64,000 nt of DNA from Glaciecola siphonariae (GCF_042652645.1 NZ_JBHSGU010000002.1:1116001-1180000); one strand, 5' to 3'; positions 1 to 9,458 are shown, numbered from the stretch's first letter. The notes: generated by a model not told the origin, from the letters alone. Numbers and translations: made by a program.

Positions 1-1468
1 CATGGGGAATACCGATGGCAGCGGCTTCTAATATGCCGTCGTGCATTGCAGCGACTTCTTCAATCTCATTTGGGAACACATTAAAACCTGACACCAAAAT
101 CATGTCTTTTTTGCGGTCAACAATGTACAGATAACCCTGTTCGTCTGCCTTGGCGATATCGCCGGTTGCAAGCCACTCGTCGTTTAATACCTCGCGGGTT
201 GCTTCCTCTCGATTGAGATAACCCAACATGACCTGCGGACCTTTAACAAACAGTTCGCCGGCTTCACCGATTGGCAATTCTTGACCTTGCTCATCGCATA
301 TTTTGATCTCAGTAGAAGGCACAGGCAAGCCAATAGAACCCTTATACTCTGAAGAATTGACAGGATTTACCGACACCACTGGTGAACATTCCGTCAGGCC
401 ATATCCCTCTATCAGTACTTTGCCGGTGACCGATTCCCACTTTTGTGCAACAGGGCGTTGAACAGCCATACCGCCACCTAAGCCAAACTTAAAATGTGAA
501 TAATCAAGTTCAGCAAATCCGGGGGTGTTCAACAAACCGTTGAATAAAGTGTTTACACCCGTTATGACTGCAAAGGGATAACGGGAAAGCTCTTTGACAA
601 ATCCAGGCATATCGCGTGGATTGGTGATTAATAAGTTAGGGCAGCCATATTTGAGGAAGGTCAAACAATTACTGGTAAGCGCAAATATATGGTAAAGCGG
701 AAGTGCCGTTACCACCATATCTTTCCCCGGCACTAATGCCGACTCTAAAATACCGCTTACCTGTTCTAAATTGGCAACCATATTTCTGTGGGTCAGCATA
801 GCCCCTTTTGAAACACCGGTTGTGCCACCCGTGTATTGCAAAAAGGCAATATCACTTCCACTCACGCTCGGTCGTGAGTAATCGTGCTGCTCACCAATAG
901 CAAGCGCTTGAGAAAAAGACGTCGTGTTTTGCAGGCTGTATGAGGGCACCATTTTTTTGATGTACTTAACTGCAAAGTTAACTACCCAGCGCTTTGGAAG
1001 GGGCAGTAAATCGCCGAGACTGGTGAGCACGATGTTTTTGACTGGGGTATTTTTTAGTACCTTTTCTAAGGTGCAGGCAAAATTTTCAACAATCAATATC
1101 GTACTGACGTTCGCGTCGGTAAGTTGATGCTGTAGCTCTCGTGGTGTATACAATGGATTAACATTCACCACCGTCAAGCCCGCGCGTAATACGCCAAATA
1201 AAGCCACCGGGTACTGCAGAAGATTTGGCATCATAATAGCCACCGCATCGCCTTTTTTAAGACCTAGATGCTGTAAATATGAGGCAAACTGCATTGACAG
1301 TACGTCTAAATCTTCAAAACTTATTTTATGTCCCAAATTGATAAAAGCGGTCTGATTAGCATATTGGCTAACCGCACTTTCAAATATATCGATTAGGGAA
1401 GGAACTCTATCTGGGTTGATCTCAGCGCTTACAGATTCGTCGTACTGATTTATCCAAATTTTTTCCAC
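1..1468 (-). CDS. fadD: Long-chain fatty acid-CoA ligase (acyl-CoA synthetase), partial
   Basis: FadD activates long-chain fatty acids to acyl-CoA at the inner membrane for uptake and beta-oxidation. About 489 residues are present; the last 70 or so expected from the E. coli protein (561 aa) lie beyond the left edge. The AMP-binding signature YTGGTTGVSKGAMLTHRN, the GYGLTECSPVVSVNP segment and the TGDIA and DRKKDMILVSGFNVFPNEIE motifs are all present and match E. coli FadD closely. I place the start at a GTG (VEKIW, compare MKKVW in E. coli) because an AGG lies 9 nt upstream; an ATG three codons earlier sits directly against that AGG and is a poor alternative. A perfect palindrome lies about 55 bp upstream. 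E. coli has the same fadD, lipoprotein, tsaB, yoaA order. Confidence 0.96.
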   Translation of the reverse strand, partial: MEKIWINQYDESVSAEINPDRVPSLIDIFESAVSQYANQTAFINLGHKISFEDLDVLSMQFASYLQHLGLKKGDAVAIMMPNLLQYPVALFGVLRAGLTVVNVNPLYTPRELQHQLTDANVSTILIVENFACTLEKVLKNTPVKNIVLTSLGDLLPLPKRWVVNFAVKYIKKMVPSYSLQNTTSFSQALAIGEQHDYSRPSVSGSDIAFLQYTGGTTGVSKGAMLTHRNMVANLEQVSGILESALVPGKDMVVTALPLYHIFALTSNCLTFLKYGCPNLLITNPRDMPGFVKELSRYPFAVITGVNTLFNGLLNTPGFAELDYSHFKFGLGGGMAVQRPVAQKWESVTGKVLIEGYGLTECSPVVSVNPVNSSEYKGSIGLPVPSTEIKICDEQGQELPIGEAGELFVKGPQVMLGYLNREEATREVLNDEWLATGDIAKADEQGYLYIVDRKKDMILVSGFNVFPNEIEEVAAMHDGILEAAAIGIPH

Positions 1469-1521
1469 AAAAAACATCCTACGCTATGGATTGGGTACAT
1501 ATCACCAGACTCAAAATTGAG

Positions 1522-1536
1522 AATGGTCATACCATT
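1522..1536. promoter_or_regulatory. Palindrome upstream of fadD, possible operator
   Basis: AATGGT-CAT-ACCATT is a perfect 6+6 inverted repeat with a 3-nt spacer, about 55 bp upstream of the fadD start. Its core (TGGTC..ACCA) resembles FadR-type operators, and fadD is a FadR or PsrA target in many gammaproteobacteria. The regulator assignment is inference; only the palindrome is seen. Confidence 0.3.
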
Positions 1537-1614
1537 ACAAGTTAATAGCTTAATACTAAAGGAGTACAAGGCAAAATGAAACGATAGATTAGTCTACTTG
1601 TGTGCGTAAAACAC

Positions 1615-2457
1615 CTAGCAGAGCGACTCTATGCACCGGTTGATGCACGCTGCTACTTCTTCAGGCGAATCTAAATGCACATGATGGCCGCCAGAAAAGG
1701 TATAAAATTTAGGTTTTCTTAAAGCGGAAAGGCGATGTTTATAAAGGCGCTTAATCTTAGGAAATCCGCGGTCTGCAAGTAAAATGTGATAGGGACATTG
1801 TATATGCTGCAAAATGTCCAAGGCTTGATTAGGCGTGAATCTAAGTGCTGATTTGGTGCGCAGGCGTTTGTCGGTTCGCCAGCGCAATTGACCCTCTTTA
1901 TATTCGGTATTCCGAGATAATATAAGTTCGCAATCTTGCTCTGTCATGTCGCTTACGCGCATGCGAGCGGCGATAATTTGAGCCATCGATTCAGGATGAC
2001 GGACAGGTTTGTCAGCCGCCATACGGCTGAGCATACTCGCTCTTAATTGCTCCGTGCTGGTAAATTCATGTTCAGTTAAGGGGCCAAGACTTTCAATGGA
2101 TATGACCTGCGAGACGTAATCTGGAAAGGTAGCGGCGTAAATACTGCAGATAATACCGCCTAAAGAATGCCCTACTAAAGTAACGCTATCCCATCCACTC
2201 TCAACAATTAGCTTGTGCACATCAAACACATAGTCGGTCAGGTGGTAGTGCGCGTCTTCGCTTCTGTGAGAAGAATGCCCGTGCCCGGGCAGGTCTATTG
2301 CGATGCAGTGGGCGTTTTTAATGAGCGGTAAAAGCTTTGAAAAGCTGGCGGCGTTATCCAGATACCCGTGTATAAAAAGCACTTTTTGTGAGTACTCGGC
2401 GCCGCACTCAAGTGCACTGATGGTGCCTTTTACCAGACTCTTTTCGTTGACGGACAT
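1615..2457 (-). CDS. Alpha/beta-fold hydrolase
   Basis: A 280-residue single-domain alpha/beta hydrolase. Visible landmarks are the oxyanion HGYLDNAASF segment near residue 32, the nucleophile elbow VGHSLGGI near residue 97 and a C-terminal GGHHVHLDSPEE segment that supplies the catalytic histidine. There is no signal peptide, so it is probably cytoplasmic. The substrate cannot be read from the sequence; the family includes esterases, lipases and C-C bond hydrolases. I chose the ATG over a TTG one codon upstream. It lies between fadD and the Slp-type lipoprotein, a place where E. coli has no such gene, so a link to fatty-acid or ester metabolism is only suggested by position. Confidence 0.85.
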   Translation of the reverse strand: MSVNEKSLVKGTISALECGAEYSQKVLFIHGYLDNAASFSKLLPLIKNAHCIAIDLPGHGHSSHRSEDAHYHLTDYVFDVHKLIVESGWDSVTLVGHSLGGIICSIYAATFPDYVSQVISIESLGPLTEHEFTSTEQLRASMLSRMAADKPVRHPESMAQIIAARMRVSDMTEQDCELILSRNTEYKEGQLRWRTDKRLRTKSALRFTPNQALDILQHIQCPYHILLADRGFPKIKRLYKHRLSALRKPKFYTFSGGHHVHLDSPEEVAACINRCIESLC

Positions 2458-2522
2458 CAAATTATCATCGCTCTAGATACCGCTGCTGTGATGCCTCTCT
2501 AACTAACATAGTCGGTGTTTAT

Positions 2523-3215
2523 TTAACGAACTTGCGCCGCAGGCTCTGGTCGACGAGGCCTTGGCTCTGAAATATTAGGAGGATTAGTGCGCGTTTTAGT
2601 ATCAACTCTGTTGACTGAACCGCCTTGAGAATGGCCGTTGTACTTACTTACGCGCAATCGTGAGCGATAATAGTTTGGACGCCATGGATTATGCCATGCA
2701 CTCCAACCTCTATTGTAAAAAGGCGATGCATAAAAGAAAGGCTGATACCCTACATTTCTAACTTCAATATCGGTGCTTTGCTTCCACATATGATAGCCCG
2801 CCGCATTGAGCGTGGGATAAGTGTAATTTTGCTCGCCAATAATGCCCACCTCAGGCGCACTTACATTACCCACTATGGTGATAAGTCGGTCTTTTTCGAA
2901 TACAAGCGGGTCAACAAAGCCTGGCACAATGGCTTTAAAGCGCCCTTCACTTTGCTGATCTGTTTTTGGTTTGCCGTTATGGCCTTCAGGAAAGTAAATA
3001 ACCTCTATTTCAGACACGTCTTTTTTGTTTTGCACGCTTACAATACGTCCACCCCAACGTGCCTTCTCGCCTTGCGCACTTAACGCATCATCGCTGTTTA
3101 TGACCTTATCAAAACTCATTAAGGGTGTATTGTCTGCAATTTGAATGGGCTCTGGCACCATAGAACAAGCGCTTAAAGTCGCTAGAGCAGCTAGTATGGC
3201 AAAATATTTTTTCAT
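2523..3215 (-). CDS. Slp/YeaY-family outer membrane lipoprotein
   Basis: A 230-residue lipoprotein of the Slp family. The start is the ATG of MKKYFAILAALATLSACS, preceded by GAGG; it gives a clean lipoprotein signal with lipobox LSAC, whereas the longer reading frame would bury the signal peptide. The family core is visible: ARWGGRIVSVQN, an EVIYFP strand, GRFKAIVPGFVDPLVF and ITIVGNV. The C-terminal 50 residues are Pro, Arg and Tyr rich and extend beyond the E. coli Slp length (188 aa). In E. coli the paralogue YeaY sits between fadD and tsaB, so the locus is conserved. Slp proteins are starvation or stress-linked outer-membrane lipoproteins of uncertain molecular role. Confidence 0.88.
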   Translation of the reverse strand: MKKYFAILAALATLSACSMVPEPIQIADNTPLMSFDKVINSDDALSAQGEKARWGGRIVSVQNKKDVSEIEVIYFPEGHNGKPKTDQQSEGRFKAIVPGFVDPLVFEKDRLITIVGNVSAPEVGIIGEQNYTYPTLNAAGYHMWKQSTDIEVRNVGYQPFFYASPFYNRGWSAWHNPWRPNYYRSRLRVSKYNGHSQGGSVNRVDTKTRTNPPNISEPRPRRPEPAAQVR

Positions 3216-3301
3216 AGGGAGCCTCAGCATACATTTGAAAGGATAGTGGAAGTAAGACAGCATTTGTAAATGCAAAGTTCAAACATTCATTGCAATACAA
3301 T

Positions 3302-3616
3302 TTAGGCGTATAAATCTACACCCATTAGTTCGCTAAGCGCTTCGCGCTTCAACGATAACTCGACTGATTCGTAAGCCTGTAGGTTTTTCTGCACTTTTGC
3401 AGAAACGTCGCTGTAACTGTTTGCCCGCGCAAAAATAGCTTCAGCGTCTGCCATCGTTTGATTAGAGCCAGTTTTGATCACCTGCTCTGAAATTTTACTC
3501 GCCGGCGTTTGCGACCCAGATGCATCGTTGTTTTGCGAAGGTGAGCGCGGCTTTCGGGTCGCATTGAGCTCATCGTTCACATACAAGCTTTGTTTGATTG
3601 TTGAAACGCTTTCCAT
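3302..3616 (-). CDS. Hypothetical protein, 104 aa
   Basis: A small soluble protein without signal peptide or membrane segment. An N-terminal half rich in Ser, Asn, Gln and Pro (probably disordered) precedes a predicted helical C-terminal half ending MGVDLYA. A good ribosome site (AGGGA) precedes the ATG, and the stop is only 2 bp from the tsaB stop-side boundary, so it is probably cotranscribed with tsaB and yoaA. I do not recognise the family. It has no counterpart at this position in E. coli. Codon use looks like its neighbours. Confidence 0.7.
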   Translation of the reverse strand: MESVSTIKQSLYVNDELNATRKPRSPSQNNDASGSQTPASKISEQVIKTGSNQTMADAEAIFARANSYSDVSAKVQKNLQAYESVELSLKREALSELMGVDLYA

Positions 3617-3618
3617 CT

Positions 3619-4329
3619 TTATTCCCTGTTAGGAAGTTTCTTCCAGGTTACCTTATCGCGAAGGTATACCGGTTGTATCTGCTCAACGCTGACTTTAACC
3701 CCGTTTGCAAACTGCCACTTGGCCAGCGCTAGCATATATCTCGCATTCGGGTAGTTTACCGCTAATTTATGTGATTGCAATTGCAAGGCAAGCTCTTGCT
3801 GATAAGCATGAAACCCTGTGCCAACAAAACTTTCCTCTACAATGTTCGTGTCATTGTCTGTGTAAGCGCTCAATACTGAAAGCAATGCAGACGGCAAAAG
3901 CACAGCTTCTTCGCCTGTGCATTGGGCAACGCCAGCTTCGTTAATGAAGAATTCGCCGCAATAGACTTCACTCATGCGAGCGTCTATCAATGCAAGTGTC
4001 TTTTCGACCTTGTACACCTCAAAGTTTTCTTGTGCCATCGCCGCAAGCGTGGACACTTCAATTACCGGAAGGTCGCACCCAAGTGCCAAACCTTGCACGG
4101 TGCTTGAAGCGATACGCACACCCGTAAAACTGCCGGGCCCGCGTCCATAGGCAATAGCATCAAGCTCAGACACTTTGACCTTATGACGCGTCAGTATTTC
4201 GTCAATCATGGGTAAAATACGCTGGCTCTGCTGCTGAGGACAAACGTCAAAAATACCATCACAGACATCATCGAGCATGAGCGCAGCGCTGCAGGCTTCT
4301 GTGGCGGTATCAATACACAGTATTTTCAT
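3619..4329 (-). CDS. tsaB: tRNA threonylcarbamoyladenosine biosynthesis protein TsaB
   Basis: TsaB is the scaffold subunit of the TsaBDE complex that installs the universal t6A37 modification on ANN-decoding tRNAs. At 236 residues it is close to the family length. The ASKHA-fold opening MKILCIDTATEACSAAL, the segment LDAIAYGRGPGSFTGVRIA (residues about 57-75) and the GLALGCDLPVIEVSTLAAMA segment are diagnostic. It starts 3 bp after the yoaA stop, an operonic spacing that is also conserved in E. coli (yoaA-tsaB). It is likely essential. Confidence 0.96.
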   Translation of the reverse strand: MKILCIDTATEACSAALMLDDVCDGIFDVCPQQQSQRILPMIDEILTRHKVKVSELDAIAYGRGPGSFTGVRIASSTVQGLALGCDLPVIEVSTLAAMAQENFEVYKVEKTLALIDARMSEVYCGEFFINEAGVAQCTGEEAVLLPSALLSVLSAYTDNDTNIVEESFVGTGFHAYQQELALQLQSHKLAVNYPNARYMLALAKWQFANGVKVSVEQIQPVYLRDKVTWKKLPNRE

Positions 4330-4332
4330 TAC

Positions 4333-6246
4333 TTATTCAATCTCTTGTAAAAACGAAACAACCTTGTCTAGGTCTCGCGTTCGCTGCATGGCAGGCAAAG
4401 AGCCAACGAATGTTTGGCCGTATTGCTTGGTCAACAATCGGTTATCGCAAATGACTAAAACGCCTCTATCATCGCTGTCGCGTATTAAGCGTCCTGCCCC
4501 CTGCTTTAACGTAATCACTGCTTGCGGTATCTGTATACTTGCAAAAGCATTGCCACCTTTGTTCTTGCAGTCTTTTATGCGCGCCTGCAATAAAGGATCA
4601 TCGGGTGATGCGAAGGGCAGTTTATCAATCAACACACATAAAAGCGCATCACCTTTTACATCAATGCCTTCCCAGAATGAGCCCGTTGCAAATAAGGGAG
4701 TTTGTGTTTGCGATTTAAAGGCCGCCAACAAGCTGCTTTTGCTACTTTCCCCCTGCACCAGTATGTCTTTATATTGGCGCTCGCGCACCTGACGGGCCAC
4801 TTCACGCATCATGTAATGACTGGTGAATAAAATAAACGCCCTGCCTTTACTCGCATCAATCAGCCGCATGGAAATATCCACTAGATGAGAGGCAATGCTG
4901 CGCTCATGAGGTTCGGGCAAATAACGCGGCACACACAACATGGCCTGATTGGGATAATCAAAAGGGCTTTCCATTTCAATGACGCGCGCATCTTGTAAGC
5001 CCATTTGCGCTTGATAATGTTCAAACGAAGCATTTACCGTTAAGGTGGCTGACGTAAACACCCAAGAGGCTTCACTTTGTTTAACAATAGCCGAAAAACG
5101 CTTGGCTATGCTCAAGGGCGTAATATGCAGAACAATATGACGACGGGTCGTCTCATACCAATAGCTCACATCAGGCGTTTTTGTGTCCATCAATCGGTGA
5201 AAGGTCTCTGTCATTGCAAGCAGCTTTTCGGCATACTGATCAATATCTTTGTCTCTACTAGCATGCACTTGCAGTACCGCTAGCAACTGCTTTAACTGCT
5301 GATGAATTTGCTCCAGCAACGGCATCAGATTCTTTTGCGAGATAGCCTCGTCCCAATCACCCCGTTTTGGGTCAATATCAAATTCCATTCGCAGGTCTGC
5401 AATCAACTGACGCGTCTTTTCGCCCACTAAATGAATTTGGTCAGCATCTTTTAGCGAGACTCGCTGTTGCTTACTCAAATCAGACAAGACATCGTCTAAT
5501 TGACGACTTGAAATAGCCTCGCCAAAATACTCACTAGCAATGTCGGGTATTAAGTGAGCTTCGTCAAAAACAATCAAATCGACCTCAGGAATAAGCTCAC
5601 CAAAACCACTTTCTTTTAAAGCCAAATCAGCAAAAAACAAATGATGATTGACCACAATAAGGTCAGCTTCCATAGCCTTTTTACGCGCTTTCATTAAATA
5701 GCAATCTTGGTAATCTGAGCAGTCTTTTCCCAGACAATTATCTACAGTAGAAGTTACCAAAGGAATAACTTTGGCATTATCGGGCAGCGACGAGACTTCA
5801 GCTATGTCTCCGGTATGTGTAGTCGTGCTCCATTTTTTAATAATGCTGTATTCGTTGAGCGTTTCTTTTTCCAGACGGATGTACTCGGCACCGTTCAGTT
5901 TCAAGCGATGCAAGCATAGATAGTTTGAACGCCCCTTCAAAAGCGCTGCGTCTTGGGTTTTATCAATTGCATTTTTGATGAGCGGCAAATCTCGCGTGTA
6001 GAGCTGCTCTTGTAGGTTTTTTGTACCCGTTGAAATAATCACCTTTTTCTTTGATAACAAAGCAGGAACTAAGTAAGCGAAGGTTTTTCCGGTCCCGGTG
6101 CCCGCCTCTGCTATTAGAGTGGCTTGAGATGCGATAGCGTCGCCAATTGCGTTTGACAGGTCTACCTGAGCTTGGCGAACCTTATACCCTTGAATAATCG
6201 ACGATAAAGCGCCGTGTTCGTCAAAAAATTCGTTAATAGTAGTCAT
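4333..6246 (-). CDS. yoaA: DinG-family ATP-dependent DNA helicase YoaA
   Basis: An XPD/DinG-type superfamily 2 Fe-S helicase of 637 residues (E. coli YoaA is 636). Seen: the Walker A region EAGTGTGKT near residue 46, a DEAH box in VFDEAHLIPDIA, cysteines in SNYLCLHRL and in the NCLGKDCSDYQDCYLMKARKK block that form the Fe-S cluster site, and C-terminal motifs GSFWEGIDVKGD and QGAGRLIRDSDDRG. In E. coli YoaA binds the HolC (chi) subunit of DNA polymerase III and helps repair blocked forks; the same role is inferred here. It leads the yoaA-tsaB unit, with a terminator of the preceding natAB operon just upstream. Confidence 0.94.
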   Translation of the reverse strand: MTTINEFFDEHGALSSIIQGYKVRQAQVDLSNAIGDAIASQATLIAEAGTGTGKTFAYLVPALLSKKKVIISTGTKNLQEQLYTRDLPLIKNAIDKTQDAALLKGRSNYLCLHRLKLNGAEYIRLEKETLNEYSIIKKWSTTTHTGDIAEVSSLPDNAKVIPLVTSTVDNCLGKDCSDYQDCYLMKARKKAMEADLIVVNHHLFFADLALKESGFGELIPEVDLIVFDEAHLIPDIASEYFGEAISSRQLDDVLSDLSKQQRVSLKDADQIHLVGEKTRQLIADLRMEFDIDPKRGDWDEAISQKNLMPLLEQIHQQLKQLLAVLQVHASRDKDIDQYAEKLLAMTETFHRLMDTKTPDVSYWYETTRRHIVLHITPLSIAKRFSAIVKQSEASWVFTSATLTVNASFEHYQAQMGLQDARVIEMESPFDYPNQAMLCVPRYLPEPHERSIASHLVDISMRLIDASKGRAFILFTSHYMMREVARQVRERQYKDILVQGESSKSSLLAAFKSQTQTPLFATGSFWEGIDVKGDALLCVLIDKLPFASPDDPLLQARIKDCKNKGGNAFASIQIPQAVITLKQGAGRLIRDSDDRGVLVICDNRLLTKQYGQTFVGSLPAMQRTRDLDKVVSFLQEIE

Positions 6247-6313
6247 TCATTCCTAACTTTACTTACCTAATAAAAAACATCTAACTAAAAATATCTAACG
6301 TAAAATACCTGAC

Positions 6314-6348
6314 CAAAAATAAAAACGCAGCCACATCGAAGGGCTGCG
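6314..6348 (-). terminator. Rho-independent terminator of the natAB-like operon
   Basis: On the minus strand a 7-bp GC-rich stem (CGCAGCC pairing with GGCTGCG) is followed by TTTTTATTTTT. It lies 33 bp beyond the end of the permease gene and before yoaA. Confidence 0.85.
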
Positions 6349-6381
6349 CGTATTTAGTTAGACTGCATTCTACAGTCAGTC

Positions 6382-7587
6382 TTATCTGAATAAGACCTTT
6401 TCTTGTTTAAACCAGTAAACGCAAAAACCGATTAATGCACCTGCGATGATGACCGAAGAACCAAAAATTGCGAACAGCTGGACATAATCCATCGTGCCTT
6501 TAATCAGCTCTTTTATCGCCAGCGCCACGTTTGTTAACGGCACCCAAGCCCATGCACCTTTTAGCTCTATGCCCGGAAGTGCTGCAAGTATCACCGGTAC
6601 GATGACAACAAACACCAGCGGTGTCATATAGCCCTGCGCTTCCTTATAGGAGCGTGCGTAAATAGACAGTGAGAGTAAAATGGCTGCAAACATAGAGACA
6701 ATGGGCACCAGCATCAAAAAGACCAGCATCAAATCAACGATGCCAATTGATGCCATAAACTCTGTCACAAAGTCTATGGCCATACCTTGACTCAACACAA
6801 TTCCCCAAATAGCCATACTTAACACCGTTACCAATGCTGACACTGCGCCCGCCGTAGAAATGGTCAAAAACTTGCCCATCACAATGTCGGTTCGACTCAC
6901 CGGCGATAATAGCAAAGTCTCTAAGGTACCGCGTTCTTTTTCACCGGCGCCAATGTCTGCAGCGGGAAGCATTGCACCTTGTAAACACAGCAAAAATAGA
7001 ATGTAGGGGATCATACCGCCTATCATCGCACCCACTGACTCACGTTTATCAGCTACATTAACCTTTTCAATCACCATTGGGTCGAGCAAGGTTACTTGTT
7101 GGTCTTCATTCATACCCAAGCGTGCAAATGCTTCACGTTGAAAGGTCGTTTCAACCTCATCAATAATATCACTTAAGCGGTCTTGCACAGAGTTTAGCTC
7201 TGAATCGTTCAGGTAAATTTTAAAGATAATTTGTCCGCTTGTTTCAATATCCGCACTGTAGTTGTCAGGGATTTGGATAATAAAATCGAGCGTGCCTTCT
7301 TTAATAGCAGCTTTCATTTGCTCTTCGGTCACCACATCGGATGGTAGTGCCTCAAGCGCCAGATTTTCTACCGTTTTAAATTGCGTCACAAGGTCAGGCG
7401 CATACTGCTCCCCCACAATGGCATAGCTTAGGGTTTTAGTTTGAGCGTCCGACACTGCTTGAGAGGCAAAATACATTGCACCACCAAACAAAAGCGGAAA
7501 CACGACAATAGGAAGGGCAACCATGAAAAACAGCGTTTTGCGGTCACGCAGTAATTCCAACATTTCTTTTTTAAATATCAACCACAT
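6382..7587 (-). CDS. natB: ABC-2 type permease, NatB-like
   Basis: A 401-residue membrane subunit of an ABC-2 exporter. One N-terminal membrane segment (about residues 17-38) is followed by a large extracytoplasmic domain to about residue 185, then five or six hydrophobic segments from about 190 to 395. The motif GAGEKERGTLETLLLSPVSR in the first cytoplasmic loop after the extracytoplasmic domain is characteristic of ABC-2/NatB permeases. It follows the ATPase gene with a 1-bp gap. NatAB exports sodium in Bacillus, and a sodium or toxic-compound export role is plausible for a marine cell but not proved by sequence. Confidence 0.85.
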   Translation of the reverse strand: MWLIFKKEMLELLRDRKTLFFMVALPIVVFPLLFGGAMYFASQAVSDAQTKTLSYAIVGEQYAPDLVTQFKTVENLALEALPSDVVTEEQMKAAIKEGTLDFIIQIPDNYSADIETSGQIIFKIYLNDSELNSVQDRLSDIIDEVETTFQREAFARLGMNEDQQVTLLDPMVIEKVNVADKRESVGAMIGGMIPYILFLLCLQGAMLPAADIGAGEKERGTLETLLLSPVSRTDIVMGKFLTISTAGAVSALVTVLSMAIWGIVLSQGMAIDFVTEFMASIGIVDLMLVFLMLVPIVSMFAAILLSLSIYARSYKEAQGYMTPLVFVVIVPVILAALPGIELKGAWAWVPLTNVALAIKELIKGTMDYVQLFAIFGSSVIIAGALIGFCVYWFKQEKVLFR

Positions 7588-7588
7588 C

Positions 7589-8371
7589 TTATTTAACTCC
7601 CTGTTTTAAGCTGGCCATAAACGATGCATGAAGCCCGTCTCCAGATAGCGCCTTAAACTGCTCTAGAGAACCATCAAAGGTTGTTTCACCGTGGTCGATT
7701 ACGGTAACTGAATCACACAGTTCGGTGACTTCTTCTAAATGATGCGTTGAAAATATCACCGGTATCATTTGGCTTTTTAAGTCGCGGATAAAATCAATGA
7801 CAGTTTTTGCCGCCATAATGTCGAGACCCGTAGTAGGTTCGTCTAGCACAACAACATCGGGAGAGTGCACAACCGCACGCGCAATCGATGTTTTTTGCTT
7901 CATCCCTGTAGAAAACGTTTCACAGCGCCTATCAAGAAATGACAGCATGTCGAGCGTTTCGCCCAACATCTGAATACGCGCATCAATGTCTTCTTCGCTC
8001 ATGCCGTTCAAGCGACCAAAATAGGCAATATTTTCACGCCCTGTTAGTCGTCCATATAGTCCTGTTGAACCCGACAAAAAACCAATCTTTTTACGTGCCG
8101 ACACCGGATCGTTAACTACGTCCGTGTCGCCAATCATAATGCTGCCCGCATCTGGATGAAGCGCGGTAGACAAAAGCCTCAGTGTAGTCGTTTTACCCGC
8201 GCCATTAGGTCCTAATAAACCCAACACTTGCCCTTTTTCGCAGCGTAAGCTTACATCTTTAACAGAGTGAAAAAAACGACCGGCTAAGCGCGGGTCTTTT
8301 TTATCTTGTTCGCTCAGTTTTTTGGGATTTTCTACTTTGAATTTTTTAGCTAAGCCTGAAATTTCTATCAT
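7589..8371 (-). CDS. natA: ABC transporter ATP-binding protein, NatA-like
   Basis: A 260-residue ABC ATPase. Walker A LLGPNGAGKTTTLR, the signature FSTGMKQKTSIAR and Walker B VVVLDEPTTGLD are intact, with the switch histidine in FSTHHLEEV. An insertion of about 20 charged residues near the N-terminus (PKKLSEQDKKDPRLAG) precedes the usual beta strand. It pairs with the ABC-2 permease encoded 1 bp downstream to form an exporter. The promoter should lie in the 252-bp divergent spacer shared with the Yip1-like gene. Confidence 0.88.
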   Translation of the reverse strand: MIEISGLAKKFKVENPKKLSEQDKKDPRLAGRFFHSVKDVSLRCEKGQVLGLLGPNGAGKTTTLRLLSTALHPDAGSIMIGDTDVVNDPVSARKKIGFLSGSTGLYGRLTGRENIAYFGRLNGMSEEDIDARIQMLGETLDMLSFLDRRCETFSTGMKQKTSIARAVVHSPDVVVLDEPTTGLDIMAAKTVIDFIRDLKSQMIPVIFSTHHLEEVTELCDSVTVIDHGETTFDGSLEQFKALSGDGLHASFMASLKQGVK

Positions 8372-8623
8372 ATCGGTCTCTCTTCCTTGCGATTGTTAAA
8401 GCTTAAGCTATTGATGCATGATTATCGAATGATTTTAACTGCCCTTAGAACGTATTTTGTTTCAAAACGTGACAAATTCAAGCGCAACACGATAAAACTG
8501 GTCAAACGGTCAGTATTGAGAAATCACTAAAATCAATTCATACTTAATATCACTGCAGAGCTTGGGTTATTTGTTTACTCACTGCAGACATTGAGGTCTT
8601 AATTAAATAAGGAGCAGTATTTC

Positions 8624-9346
8624 ATGCAAGAAAATAACCCTCAGCAAGTCAGTAATCCTATTCAAGCGGCAAGCGAAATTTTTTATAAGCCTACCGCCGT
8701 ATTCGACGCCATTGCAGTAAAAGACAATTGGTCTTGGATACCTTTTATTCTGGTCACTGTTTTGTCTATTGTGCCCACCTATTTATATTTTAACTTGGTC
8801 GATTTTCAGTGGTACACCAATATGATTGCGACCGCTCAAATGCCGGATGCCAGCCCTGCTGAAACCGAAGCGTTTGCCAATGCGATGGAGCTTGGTTCAA
8901 CGCAAATGATCTCGGTCATTGGTTTGGCAATTGGCCTGCCGATTATTATGGCAATTTTGGCTGGATATTATACCTTGTGGACTCGTAACGACGAAAAAAG
9001 CATACACGGCTTTACTGATTGGTACGGCGCGATGTGGTGGATAGCCATGCCGGCAATCATAAACGCTTTAGCCTCGTGTATATACTTGACCTTGCAAGCG
9101 CCTGGCTCAGAGATAAGTCAAGCGGGCCTCGCTCCTTTATCACTGGCATTTTTGGCGGGTATCGATATGGAGTCAACCTGGTTCGGACTCACCAGCTCGC
9201 TGCGAATAGACAGTATTTGGACAATTCTATTGGGCGCATTGTGTTTAAAATCATGGACAAATTTCAGTTTTAACAAGTCTTTGTTTGTGTCCGCCCTTCC
9301 CAGTGTTTTAATTTACACCGTGACCGCACTTTTTGCCTTAGGTTGA
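8624..9346 (+). CDS. YIP1-family membrane protein
   Basis: A 240-residue inner-membrane protein with five hydrophobic segments (roughly residues 38-58, 93-115, 135-160, 165-185 and 215-238). The opening NPIQAASEIFYKPTAVFDAI is the usual start of bacterial Yip1-domain proteins. AAGGAG precedes the ATG. The gene stands alone between divergent natAB and its own strong terminator. Two copies of TCACTGCAGA, 29 bp apart, lie in the upstream region (8,550 and 8,579) and may be a binding site. The function of bacterial Yip1 proteins is unknown. Confidence 0.8.
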   Translation: MQENNPQQVSNPIQAASEIFYKPTAVFDAIAVKDNWSWIPFILVTVLSIVPTYLYFNLVDFQWYTNMIATAQMPDASPAETEAFANAMELGSTQMISVIGLAIGLPIIMAILAGYYTLWTRNDEKSIHGFTDWYGAMWWIAMPAIINALASCIYLTLQAPGSEISQAGLAPLSLAFLAGIDMESTWFGLTSSLRIDSIWTILLGALCLKSWTNFSFNKSLFVSALPSVLIYTVTALFALG

Positions 9347-9386
9347 TAAGCACAGCCAGCGTCACCGGCCTTATAGGGAATTAACC

Positions 9387-9414
9387 AAGCCTGCTCAATT
9401 GAGCAGGCTTTTTT
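9387..9414 (+). terminator. Rho-independent terminator after the Yip1-like gene
   Basis: AAGCCTGCTC and GAGCAGGCTT form a perfect 10-bp stem around an AATT loop, ending in TTTTTT. It lies 40 bp after the stop codon. Confidence 0.93.
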
Positions 9415-9458
9415 GTGCGAAAACCTAAACATAAAAAAACAACTGCCGAAAACATGAT

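Noticed and set aside
4277..4792. 171-codon plus-strand frame opposite tsaB/yoaA
   Set aside because: Overlaps two well-identified genes and has a composition typical of a shadow frame (Ser- and Cys-rich).
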